In this document: piece after piece, positions 11,701 through 21,000 of the stretch
Numbering within the stretch: position 1 is the first letter of the stretch
Layout of the letters: each line of letters begins with the position of its first letter
Assembly: GCF_040954835.1 (NCBI RefSeq)
Contig: NC_090698.1
Coordinates: 2,602,501 to 2,666,500 of the forward strand
Source of the DNA: Lepisosteus oculatus
Taxonomy: Eukaryota; Chordata; Actinopteri; Semionotiformes; Lepisosteidae
DNA: 64,000 nucleotides
Direction: 5' to 3'
Made by a program: the position numbers and the translations under genes
The notes under the pieces: model-generated
The model's input: the letters and a program-made list of their open reading frames with translations, nothing else
The model's database searches: none
Told to the model about the DNA's origin: nothing

Positions 11701-14457
11701 CTGACACCTCTTGTGCTTCTTTTCCAGCCAACCACACCTGCCAGGGGAAGTGTCAGAATGGGGCCGTGTGTGAGGTAGGCCATTCTCCTCTGTTGTGCCA
11801 GCAAGGCTCGGGAACAGAAGGGATAAGATACCCACGTGTTGCTTTTTGTACTCTAGCCTTTCCAGATTGGTGAATGACGTGTGCTGTAGGAGTGAGCCAT
11901 CCTGCCTACAGTGGTAACAGAGGGCCTTGCCCCATGATTCCTGTTAACTGCAAAGTAGTATCAGTTCCTCATGGTGCCATGCAAGGAAAAAGAAGGGTGA
12001 TGCACATGACCTCATGTGATTGCTGCTACATCTGCCTTCTTTCTGCCACTGAAGGCGACAGCATACATGGCTAACTGTGAACGGAGACAGTATCAAGGGA
12101 CAGCAGACAAATCAGGCTGCAAGAAGCTGCTGAACTGTTGCTTTAATTGCCACTAGAAGTGCACGTACCTGCTGCTGGGGTAATTCTTGATATATGCCAC
12201 GGTAAGGCAGTGTATATGTGTATTGTACACAGGAACACAAGGGAAATCAGTATTTGGTAAAGCCAGCTCAGGACTGCACAAGTGTAAAAAAACACTTAAG
12301 TTATGGCTTAAAATCAAATTCACATGTTTCACTACAGATATGCTCCTTTCGTCTCTCCGGAGTGTTTTCCTGGAACTGGCTGTTTTCCCAGAACTGTTTC
12401 CTTGTTTCTGGAAGTTTGTTTCCTTGTGCAAGTTGAGCAGAAGAGTTGGAAGTGAGTCTGTCATAACCTCTTTTTCTTTCTTCCCAGGAGTCTCTGACAG
12501 GCTACAGGTGTCAGTGCCCTCCGGGCTTCACAGGGTCTTACTGCCAGACCAGGGCGAGCCACTGTGACAGTGCCCCCTGTCTGAATGGAGGACACTGTGC
12601 TGAGGAAGAGGAGACTCCGCAGTGCCACTGCCCCCTAGGCTACAGTGGGAAACACTGTGAGGTTTGTATGAAACTCCCAGTTTTCTCCATGGTTTTCCCA
12701 GTCTGTCTGAGATCCCTCAGAGCTCTAATCATCGTAAAAGTGCTGCTTCTCTGCTGAACAATGCAGTTAAACACTGATTTGACTGAGCACCCAGGGGTGC
12801 TCTGAAGTCTGGGTGGCAGTGGCTCTTAAGTCACTGTGTGTCACTGATCGTCTCGTAGGAAGTGCTGGACCTCTGCAATCCCAACCCATGCCAGCAGGGG
12901 GCGCCGTGTCAGAGCACGGAGGGTGGCTACCTGTGTGCCTGTCCCCAGGGCTACGAGGGGAAGGAGTGCTTGAGCCTGAAGGACACCTGCCATGAGCCTC
13001 ACTGCCAGGGAGAGCCTTCTGGGAGCACAGCAACGCACACAGGTACAGTTCCACAGACACACTTACAGACCCCTCACTTCTTCACAGACTGTAACCCTGT
13101 CCCCTCCTGTGATTATTGTGGAATGTGCAGGTCCTTTGTGTGTATTAGTTGTAGCACCTGTGAATCAGCCTTTGTATTAGTTGCCTGTGTGTTTTAATTG
13201 TGCTTGTTTGTATCAGCCTGTGTTTTAGCTGCTTGTGTGTTAATTATGTGTGTGTATCGCCTGTGTGTGTTGATTGTGCGTATCGGCCTGTGTGTGTTGA
13301 TTGTGTGTGCATCGGCCTGTGTGTGTTAGTTGTGTGTGTATCGCCTGTGTGTGTTAATAGTGTGTGTGTATCGGCCTGTGTGTGTTAGTTGTGTGTGTGT
13401 ATCACCTGTGTGCGTTAATTGTGTGTATATTGGCCTGTGGGTGTTGATTGTGCGTATCGGCCTGTGTGTGTTGATTGTGTGTGCATCGGCCTGCGTATGT
13501 TAGCTGTGTGTGTATCGCCTGTGTGTGTTGATTGTGCGTATCGGCCTGTGTGTGTTGATTGTGTGTGCATCGGCCTGCGTGTGTTAGCTGTGTGTGTATC
13601 GCCTGTGTGTGTTGATTGTGCGTATCGGCCTGTGTGTGTTGATTGTGTGTGCATCGGCCTGTGTGTGTTAGCTGTGTGTGTATCGCCTGTGTGTGTTAAT
13701 AGTGTGTGTGTATCGGCCTGTGTGTGTTAGTTGTGTGTGTGTATCACCTGTGTGCGTTAATTGTGTGTATATTGGCCTGTGTGTGTTGATTGTGTGTGCA
13801 TCGGCCTGCGTGTGTTAGCTGTGTGTGTATCGCCTGTGTGTGTTGATTGTGCGTATCGGCCTGTGTGTGTTGATTGTGTGTGCATCGGCCTGCGTGTGTT
13901 AGCTGTGTGTGTATCGCCTGTGTGTGTTAATAGTGTGTGTGTATCACCTGTGTGCGTTAATTGTGTGTATATTGGCCTGTGGGTGTTGGTTGTGTGTATC
14001 GGCCTGTGTGGGTGTCACCTCTGTCTCTGTGTGGGAGTCTGGCTGTGGGCACCGGGGGTTGTGTGTGCCTGTGCCTGACGGTGCTCTCTGCGCCTCTGCC
14101 GTGCCAGGCTCCGGGAGCACTCTGTACGTGGTGATGGTCGTCCTGCTGGCCATGTTGGTAGTGGGAACGACGCTGTGCATCTACCTGCTGGCTCAGCTCC
14201 GGAGGCGCAGGAAGGAGCGCCAGCACGCCGGGCAGGACGAGGGCATCAATAACCAGCGGGAGTGCGTCACCCTCATCCGGAACCTGGGCGGCCCTCCCCC
14301 AGTGCCCCGCTGTCGTGAGGAGATTGAGCTGAGCCTGCCGCCCACCCCAGAAACCAAGAAGCCCAGGAGGAGCAGCGCCAAGCTCGACATCTCCAACCGG
14401 GAGCGCGAGAAACTCAACCGCTTCCACTTCTCCGACAGCCAGGAGGTGGAAGTGTGA
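2495..14457 (+). CDS. Jagged/Serrate-type Notch ligand, short form, 5' exons outside the window
   Basis: Membrane-bound ligand that would activate Notch on a neighbouring cell. Exons: 2495-2746, 3896-3956, 5850-5980, 6320-6439, 7508-7621, 9395-9508, 10511-10624, 11728-11774, 12488-12661, 12859-13042, 14108-14457. All have GT/AG borders and one continuous frame of 552 residues plus stop. Order: DSL domain ([18 protein letters not shown]), EGF1-9 ([11 protein letters not shown] in EGF3), the first two cysteines of EGF10, a short Ser/Thr linker, a transmembrane helix, the basic stop RRRRKER and a tail ending EVEV, a possible PDZ ligand. Exon lengths 61/131/120/114/114/114/47/174 are those of Jagged rather than Delta. 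The tail keeps the Jagged features RRKER, NNQ and IRN. JAG1/JAG2 have 16 EGFs plus a cysteine-rich region; here EGF10-16 and that region are absent. EGF sequence is closest to JAG2 by memory. Signal peptide and MNNL exons must lie upstream. The family is certain, the orthology is not. Confidence 0.9.
2747..3447 (+). repeat. 56-bp G-rich minisatellite starting at the DSL exon splice donor
   Basis: About 12 imperfect copies of a 56-bp unit (gcagggtgtgggcgtggcc ... cagactgggagtgggaggga). Two adjacent copies at 2850-2905 and 2906-2961 are nearly identical. The first unit abuts the exon, and its beginning (gtgagcagggtgtgggcg) is the donor sequence itself, so some later units repeat a gtgagc donor-like site. 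The long open frames through it are an effect of the repeat period and GC content, not genes. Confidence 0.93.
3543..3735 (+). repeat. 46-bp minisatellite in the intron after the DSL exon
   Basis: Four tandem copies of a 46-bp unit containing cactgaccacgacagcaca and ccttaacacttcagccccct. Copies two to four are nearly identical, the first more diverged. It ends about 160 bases before the 61-nt exon. Confidence 0.9.
3957..5849 (+). other. Intron with a GA-rich 30-bp tandem repeat
   Basis: A 1.9-kb intron between the 61-nt and 131-nt exons. A (gatt)n run lies at 3977-4000. About 4558-4680 carries a purine-rich 30-bp tandem repeat (gagcgagggattgggagaga plus gggagggacg) of about four units. Open frames of 170-200 aa on both strands across 4150-4910 follow this composition and are rejected as genes. 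A non-repetitive stretch at about 4370-4460 carries taattacc and two ggaatg (TEAD-like) words. A short C-run is at 5491-5502. Confidence 0.7.
6915..7205 (+). repeat. CA-rich minisatellite in the intron after EGF3
   Basis: Tandem imperfect units of the form cacacctggtgaatacacac followed by tgcacacac(tg/cg), with variable spacing of about 30-47 bases. It lies between the exons ending at 6439 and starting at 7508. Cysteine- and valine-rich minus-strand frames across it are repeat shadows. Confidence 0.88.
7714..7881 (+). repeat. 42-bp tandem repeat, four copies
   Basis: Four consecutive 42-bp units beginning gtaaaagcac and containing gtgcagtcagatcat, just downstream of the EGF4 exon. The units differ from each other by several substitutions, so the array is not recent. 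Confidence 0.9.
8172..8452 (+). repeat. Pyrimidine-rich minisatellite of about 36 bp
   Basis: About eight imperfect units of the form ccattggccacgccctctt followed by cccacctgtcctgt. The CCAAT-like word inside each unit (ccattgg) is a property of the repeat, not evidence of a promoter. Confidence 0.88.
8453..9394 (+). other. Intron between the EGF4 and EGF5 exons, distal part
   Basis: Non-repetitive intron. A C-run lies at about 9090-9110. No exon is visible; the next real exon opens at 9395 after ccttcgcag. Downstream of that exon, about 9584-9640, is a short tandem repeat of the 11-mer agcctgacccc. Confidence 0.6.
9509..10510 (+). other. Intron between the EGF5 and EGF6 exons
   Basis: One kilobase with no coding exon recognised. 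A 100-codon open frame at 10149-10451 lies in AT-balanced, non-repetitive DNA just upstream of the EGF6 exon. Its translation resembles no family I know, and I do not call it a gene. Confidence 0.55.
10625..11727 (+). other. Intron between the EGF6 and 47-nt exons
   Basis: No exon, RNA gene or clear repeat recognised. The acceptor cttttccag at 11719-11727 opens the 47-nt exon, the shortest and one of the most diagnostic Jagged exons. Confidence 0.6.
11775..12487 (+). other. Intron between the two EGF7 exons
   Basis: 713 bases separate the 47-nt and 174-nt exons that together encode EGF7. No feature is recognised within it. The acceptor is ttcttcccag. Confidence 0.6.
13195..14015 (+). repeat. 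GT-rich minisatellite with an 84-bp higher-order unit at the Jagged truncation point
   Basis: The array is built from related 26-33 bp monomers (tgtgtgcatcggcctgcgtg, tgtgtgttgattgtgcgtat). A higher-order period of 84 bp is seen directly: the word gattgtgcgtatcgg recurs at 13446, 13530 and 13614. It fills about 80 percent of the 1.06-kb intron between the EGF9/10 exon and the transmembrane exon, where a full-length Jagged gene would carry about a dozen exons. Open frames within it are repeat translations. Confidence 0.95.
14108..14457 (+). other. Terminal coding exon: transmembrane helix and cytoplasmic tail of the Jagged-like gene
   Basis: The acceptor gtgccag opens the exon in phase 1. The first residues GSGSTLYVV lead directly into a hydrophobic run of about 22 residues ([20 protein letters not shown]), then LRRRRKERQ. 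The tail is about 85 residues, shorter than in JAG1 and JAG2 (about 125 by memory), and lysines are present for Mindbomb/Neuralized-type ubiquitination. It ends SQEVEV-stop, a hydrophobic-x-hydrophobic C-terminus that may bind PDZ proteins. The stop TGA is at 14455-14457. Confidence 0.9.
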
Positions 14458-14874
14458 GGCCCGCCCCGCCTGTCGGCTTCTGTCCGTCTGCCACTGCGGC
14501 CACCCGTGCTCCCAGGCTTTGCAGGCCTTGCTAGGCCCCCGAGGGAAGGGAGTGAAGGGTTTGGCTGCTGAGGAGGCTGGAGATCGTGAGCCTTGATTGC
14601 CCAAGAGGGGGCGAACTGCTGCACAGCTCTGTTGACTCCCACACCTCAACCCTTGTGGCATTTTCCCCCTGAGTTGGAACTCTTGACATAAGCCTGAGAG
14701 CCTGAGAGCCTGAGAGAAGAAGGCCTCTCTTTGGCGTGTCTGGGTATCGGTGCACCTGCTCTGCCCTGTTGCCACTATGAAGGTTCCTTCCTTTTGATGG
14801 AGGCAGTGATGTGAGGGTCAGCATTGAACTTCTCATTCCAGCTGTTAAACTAATCGCATTTCCTTTATTGGAAG

Positions 14875-14880
14875 AATAAA
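14875..14880 (+). terminator. Proximal poly(A) signal AATAAA of the Jagged-like gene
   Basis: Canonical AATAAA in gaagaataaagtattg, followed 10-35 bases later by a T/GT-rich downstream element (gttgttttttttttgtttg), the usual arrangement of a vertebrate cleavage site. Confidence 0.75.
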
Positions 14881-16427
14881 GTATTGTGTTGTTTTTTTTT
14901 TGTTTGTTTCTCATGTCAATGAAGGCAATATTGTGTATATGTGTGTGTTTTGACAGGTCCTTTAACGATAGAGCTGCACCTGGTGTTCGTATAAAAGCTT
15001 CTGAGCAGCTGTTGCGTGGGTAGAGAAATCTATACAGTACATCCAGCAATGTTATCAGTAAATCTGATTCATACTCTGCTTGTTAAATGTCTTGTTCAAT
15101 GTGTTTTGCCTTCTGGAGAGAATGTGCAAAGCTAGAGAAAGTCCTGTGGGGACATAGTTCAGTGCTGCGCAGACCTGAGTCAGAAGTGTCTTGACATTGC
15201 AGTGCAACTCCTATATGTGTCCCTCCTATACCCTTTACACAGCTAAAGAGCACTCTCTACTTCACATGTGTGTAATCCGTTTGAATTTTAATTTACAAAT
15301 AAGTCAAAAGCGTGAGAACGAAATATTTCGGCCACTTTTGTTAGATATGGTTTTGCAATAGACATCCACCAGATCAAACTACAGCCTAGGCCAAACACGA
15401 CTCCACTGTGCCAGACCAGTTGCCCTCCACCAATCCTGCTGAGCACAGGTGGGCTCTCCATAACCCCTTCCCTGCTCTGTATCTCTGTACACCCACTTTC
15501 ACCAGACCCCTGGAGGTTCTGAACCAGAACTGGGCTATGGTCCCACTGAACAGGGCCTGTGACCCCGCCTGAGAGAAGAGGAAGTGACGGGGGGTGCAGT
15601 GGGGACCCCAACATTAACAAAGTGCAGCTTCCAGATTGCGTTACTGATCGGGGGTCTTAAGAGCTCATTGCATCGGGGCATGAGTTACATTTCTGTAGTG
15701 TCGGAAAGACAGGCTGGAGGACAGACCTCTTGACCACAGCTGGACAGTACACACTGGCCAGTTTGACTGACCCCTTCCCTGAGAGGCTGTGGGGTGGAGA
15801 ACGGGGAGGTGATTTAGTCCTGTCTGATGGAGGTTTTCTGCGATTGTTCCTCAGCTCTGTTTCTCAAGGAGCCACAGTCCCTGAGGGGTTAAGAATATGA
15901 GGTTGGTCACAAACAGGAGGAGCCACTCAGCTCATCCAGCCTGTTTGGAAGTTAGTAGCTAACCTGAGGATCTTATCCAGCAGTTCCTTGAAGGAAGCCA
16001 GGGTAGCGTCTATGTCAGTGGCTGGAAGCTTGTTCCACACTCCCACAATTCGTAAAGAAGCGCCTGCTGTTTTCGGTTTCAAATCCAGGTCCACATAGGC
16101 TCCACTTGTGTCTTCTGGTCTGTGTTTCAGTGGTTTGCTATTTCTCTTTAGGCCTGGGGATAAGCGCTCAGTTAAGTGAAAAATTAGTGGTTCAATTAAC
16201 TAATTATCTGCTCAGATGGAATGACAACCTGAGGACCCCATTGCCCTTGGGAAAATGCCCTTAGGAGCTGAAGACAATGGCAAAAAGCAACCTAGAAAGG
16301 TTACTAATAAGGGAAAATAATCTAGCTCATCCAGCTCGTTTGGTAGTTAGTAGATGACAAAAGGATATTGTCCCCTTTGAGGCGGCACGTTCATGCTTGT
16401 AAAAGATGTATGATTTTTGTACTTGTC

Positions 16428-16580
16428 TGTAAATAGTTCAGCTGTATATAGTGTACATATTTATATTTTGTCTTTTATTGACCATTTTTGTACCGTGAAA
16501 TCTTTGAGAGTTTTTGGTTCATCTCTGCCCTTTTTCCTTGTGTCTCTCGTGATGGCCAACCGGTGCGAACAGTAATTAAA
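16428..16580 (+). promoter_or_regulatory. Candidate distal 3' UTR block with three Pumilio-type elements and ATTAAA
   Basis: Words matching UGUANAUA occur at 16428-16435 (tgtaaata), 16443-16450 (tgtatata) and 16452-16459 (tgtacata), three within 32 bases. ATTAAA is at 16575-16580. This would allow PUM-dependent repression or mRNA turnover if the transcript extends this far. Confidence 0.5.
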
Positions 16581-17799
16581 ACTTGTTTAACACCAAGAGT
16601 GCAGCCTGTGTCTGTGTGTGCTGGGACCCCGACAGGCCACCCCAGGGGGGCATCTCCCCAACCCCATGCTGACAGAGCGAGAGAGACTCCAGGCTGCTGC
16701 TGTGAACTACGGGGAACCACAGTGGAGAGCCCTGGACCCTGGCCAGGGTTAACTACAAGGAAGATGGAAAAAGCAGGTGGCGGGGCACCAGCCACAGACA
16801 AGCTTTTCCTAAGCAGCACCAGTTCAATCTGCTTCTGGGCCTTACTAATTGAAGTGCTTGTACTGACTCACTTAAATCCTTGTTTATGCTTTGTCTTCTG
16901 CCAAGCATCCCTTGTACTGCCAGAAGGAAATAAAAAGCACTTGTTTTTTTGGCGGTTACACCTACAAAGGCCTGTATCACTACATATATTATTTTTGGAG
17001 AACTCTTTCTTCACTAAAACAACTTAACCATGGGGGGACAGGTCTTACTGCTGTTTCCTGTGGTTCGTCCTGCTAAAAACTGTTCAGTAAAGCTCAGTGA
17101 AGCACGAGGGGGTGTACTAAGGCGCAATGTTTCCAAAGAATTTGCTCCCTAAGACCTCTACAGATGAGTCATTAAGTCATGGTATAGTTTGTAAGGGAGT
17201 TTCTACAATGACCCCTGCCCTTGCTGGCAGTGCCTGGGGTCCAGGTGACGTGGGCAGCGAGGGGTTTCCCTGCCGACCAGGAAAGGTGATGAGCGAACTT
17301 CCTCTCTCCGCCCGTCCTGAGGGAGGTGCAGGAAGCGTCTGCCTGCAGATGCCTGCCAGGAGTCCGAGTCACGTCCTCGCAGGCCCTCAGATGAACCTGC
17401 TCTGGACAGGGGCTCCAGAAACACCTGCTGCTCTCGCTGCAGAGAGCGAGGGGCCAGACCAGGCGGCAGCTGATTCACCCTGCAGCTCACAGCCAGCAGC
17501 CCACTGGAGCTCAGCAGGTGTGAGCCTGGTCAGTACCTGGAGGGGACTGACTCCCGAGGAAAGCTAAGGCTGCTGCTGCAAGAAGTGTTAGTAGGGCCAG
17601 CAGGGGGCGCTCATCCTGCAGTCTGTGTGGGTCCTAATGCCCCAGTATAGCAACGGGGACACTAGACTGTAAAAAGGCGCCATGAGATGTAAAAGCATGG
17701 TCCTAACTTCCTGTGGTCATTAAAAATCCCAGGGCGTTTCTCGAAAAGAGTAGGGGTGTTATCCTGGCATCTTGGCCAAATTTCCCCCTGGCATTTACC

Positions 17800-18000
17800 A
17801 GTCATGGCCTCCTAATAATCCCCATCTCTGAACTGGCATCATCACTCTGCTCTCCTCCCCACTGAGAGCTGGTGTGTGGGGAGCGGACTGGTGCATCATC
17901 CAAGTGGGGCTGCACACTGATAAAGAGGAGTCCCCATTACCTGTAAAGTGCTTTGACTGGAGGCTATAGAAGTGTAAAGAATTTGTTATTATTAAATCCA
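17800..18000 (+). repeat. Dispersed retroelement 3' end, older copy
   Basis: Contains ccattacctgtaaagtgctt, then tagaagtgtaaagaatttgttattatt, matching the better preserved copy at 20835-20998. The short-repeat tail (TTA)n is typical of non-LTR elements of the L2/Rex type and SINEs that borrow their tails. Class is inferred. Confidence 0.6.
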
Positions 18001-18654
18001 CGCAGAGCAGGCGGGGGGGTACAGCAGTGCCTGAAGTGTGCTGGTACTCTCTCCTCACTTGCTTCAAATTCCAGACCAGCACCCCTGTATTGCAAATGGG
18101 GGTGCTGTGCCACAGGAGGGGCCGCACTTCACATGGGCTGTTGACCCAAGGCCCTGCCCACACTGGGGACATTTGAAGGTCCTACGGCTGGGATTGCTCA
18201 AGAGTGAGCGTGAATTTCAGAACAGCCCTGATTCCGGTGTGCTGCCTGGAATGTGACCAGTTGGACTCTGCAGAAGGCGAACCGTCTGATACGCTGTCGT
18301 TCCAACCTTCGTACAGGCCGGTATCCTGAAGCTGCTGGGAAAAGTACACTTGAAGTTTGGTGTATTTGGCCCTCAGGACTGACCGAAGAAGTAAGTTAAA
18401 AATCTAAACAACGAAGCAGATCGGTTAAGTCATCGGTTAGAGCTGGTGCTCAGGTGGGACGGGCACCAGCTGACGCTGCGCTCCTGCAAAGCCAGGGGTG
18501 TTAAAACTTCCCCACAGACCGAGGGCTGGAACCGTAGCTTAGAACACGCCCGTCAATTCTGCCACAGCGAAAGAGAAAATACCGCTAAGAAAATAAAGAG
18601 ACACAAAAACAGAAGGCGTAGCCCAGGAGACTGTCGTGTCTTGTCCCGTGAGTA

Positions 18655-18835
18655 GTTCAAGTAGGGAGCTGCGTCAGCATGTGTTGGCTGCAAGGGAACA
18701 AGTAAAGGTTTATTCCATGCTGGAAAGGGAAGAAAAGAAACAACGTTTAGAGAAAGTCCATCCTCTTTCTCACACCTCCACGGCCGAAACGTTGTGTTTC
18801 TTGTCTCCTCTTTTCAGCATGGAATAAACTTCGTG
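18655..18835. mobile_element. Foldback repeat, copy A
   Basis: Starts with gttcaagtagggagctgcgtc; the left arm (tttattccatgctggaaagg) is complementary to the right arm (cctcttttcagcatggaataaa). The centre has ccacggccgaaacgttgtg. Same family as the copies at 25607, 33088, 58259 and 59517. Confidence 0.85.
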
Positions 18836-19309
18836 TCCCATAATCCGACTTTGTCGTGTTGTTCCGGAGTTCAGTACTGTTTCCTGCTGCAAACACGCAG
18901 TGCTGGAGAATACAGAACTACATCTAACTGAAGCTTCGGGTTAAATAGTATTAAAGAAGACAAAAGGGGAAAGAGAAATAATATATCATAACGGATTGTT
19001 TACACAGATTCTTCCAATACATTTTCGTTCGAGAGCCTGCACCGCCGCCTGCTGGAGCTCGGGTTGTACGAGCTCGCTTCCGCGTCCAGCTTCGCAACGA
19101 AACAGCCTGACACGTGGCTGCGGGTGTGCGTGATTCCGTGATTTACTATCCGTGTGGCCACAGGTATGTGATGCATAACGTCATGTTCTCCTTAGAGTGC
19201 ACAATAATATCCGAAATGGACCAGTTTGGTGTCATTTGGAGGCAGGGTAAAATATTAACGAGCTCCGCAGTTCTGTTCAAATACACCAAAAATATTAAAA
19301 CCACAACTC

Positions 19310-20435
19310 CCGTTCACCCTTTCCTCCACTTCCGCTCTCATTGCTCTTTGACCTCGGAAGTGGTTGCCGGGATACCGGAGGACTGTGTGTTGTGATGGCC
19401 TCCCGATCGGAGTTCGGGTGCAGTTACGGCTGTTCGACGTGTTTATATATTTAATTGCACTCTGTAAATCTTACACCAAAGAATATCCGGTGGTAAAAAT
19501 CGAAAGACCCGAAATATCTTACAGACAAGCATAACCAAAATCCTTTCAAGGAACATAGACGTTGGAGGAAGAAGACTACATTTCGTACGTGTGCAGGCGC
19601 CATTGGGATCCGGGGTCGCAGCTGTTATTTATTCCACAAAAACAGATAAACAGTTGGGGAATTGTAATATTTATCGCCGCATTCCTTAAATTACTTCTGT
19701 TCGAAGTGAGTAAATGTTATTAGGGCAAGAATTCGAAGCAGGCGTTTCTAATCATGCCATTTTTAAGCAAAAGCAGTAGATGAGATTGCATATCAGGGAG
19801 GGACAGGAGCGATTAGGAGAGTCCCTTGCGCGGGGGCTGTGTTGGATGTGTCGCTGCTTCGTTCGTGTGTTTTGCCAGGGATTAGACGGGAACCCCCATG
19901 AGAAGGGAGAGAGGCGAGCAGTATGAGGAGTGTCGCGGACACATTCCTCCGGGTGCGGCCGCCATTGTAGGCAGCTGTATTCCCCAGGGGAAACCGCTCA
20001 GCCCCCGAGAAGCCGTGAGCAAGGCTGAGCGGGCGGCTGGAGAGCGGTGAAGAGCAAGCAGCCCTTAAAAAGTGATAGCGGTCACATGGGCAGCCACCAG
20101 CTCCGCCCTGCTACAACCTTTTAAGGAACCGGTAAACTCTTATTGCCGGAAGCCTACATTTGTGAGAACAGGAGGTTGATTTCAGGACCTGGACAAGGCC
20201 CTGTGGCTCCTGGGCCGAGGGCAGATGAATACCCCCTGCTCCCGGCCAGCTGTCTTGCAGTGGCCCCAGGGGCAGAGCCCAGAACACCTTGGCCCTCAGC
20301 AGACTGTGCCTCCTTTTCACCCCCAGCATCCTTTCTCCCTGTGCAGGTGTGTTGTGGGATTCCTGCTGCCCTCGGACTGCCTCTCCGGCTCCTCCCGTCT
20401 CCACGGCAGCAGGGCTTGGCCGCCCCGGCGCCAGG
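19310..20435 (+). promoter_or_regulatory. clasrp: Promoter and 5' untranslated region of clasrp
   Basis: A TATA-less, moderately CpG-rich stretch. ETS-type words (cacttccgctc near 19328, cggaagtgg near 19356) and YY1-type words (gcgccattg at 19598, ggccgccattgt at 19956) fit a housekeeping promoter. The transcription start cannot be fixed from sequence. A 5' UTR intron is likely: a possible acceptor (ctccctgtgcag) ends at 20346, upstream of the ATG at 20436. Confidence 0.5.
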
Positions 20436-20958
20436 ATGTGGCACGAAGCCCGCAAGCATGAGCGCAAGCTGCGCGGCATGATGGTGGATTACAAGCGGCG
20501 GGCGGAGCGGCGGCGCGAGTACTACGAGAAAATCGTGAGCGAGCCGTCGGCGTGCCCGAGGAGCGGGGCCTTGGCCCGCGGCCCCCAGGAGCCGCCCTGT
20601 GGGCGGCCAGCTGCCCCTGCCCGGTCGCGGCTGGCGCTCGCCCTGCCCCTGCCCGAGGCGCTGGTGTTTTCCACCTGGTCTTCTCAGGGGCTTTCATTCA
20701 GAAAACAACCAGACAAATGTTTGATTAAGCAACATGTTGGGTAGTTTATGCAGAACAGGGATAGATTGATGATAAATGATTAATTAACCACATGGGAGTG
20801 ATGTAATCTGACTCGTCTGAAGGCACTGGCGGGGGTGCAGTAATGCCCGGCAGGTAGTACTGTTGTACACTTAGCTTGGTGGTGGTGGAGGGGATCCCCA
20901 TTACCTGTAAAGCGCTTTGAGTGGAGTGTCCAGAAAAAGCGCTATATAAGTGTGAGCA

Positions 20959-21000
<42 letters not shown>

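Larger units (their letters stand above)
14458..16600 (+). other. 3' untranslated and downstream region of the Jagged-like gene
   Basis: The proximal polyadenylation signal AATAAA is at 14875-14880, 420 bases past the stop. An AT-rich block at about 16380-16580 with three Pumilio-type words, followed by ATTAAA at 16575-16580, looks like the end of a longer 3' UTR. Between them, 15890-16130 is a dispersed repeat (words such as gctcatccagcctgtttgg and cttgttccacactcccaca). A second short copy of part of it is at 16325-16355. Extension of the transcript to 16580 is inference. Confidence 0.55.
16600..19300. other. Intergenic region between the Jagged-like gene and clasrp
   Basis: No coding gene is recognised. 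About 17800-18000 carries a dispersed repeat whose 3' end (cccattacctgtaaagtgctttga ... ttattatt) also occurs at 20880-20998. Copy A of the foldback repeat is at about 18655-18835. Open frames of 100-180 aa at 16488-17567 look like chance frames. Confidence 0.6.

Noticed and set aside
13085-13132. A cysteine-rich mini-exon ([13 protein letters not shown]) with AG/GT-like borders between the EGF9/10 exon and the minisatellite
   Set aside because: Its 43-nt length would leave the wrong phase for the transmembrane exon, and it matches no Jagged exon.
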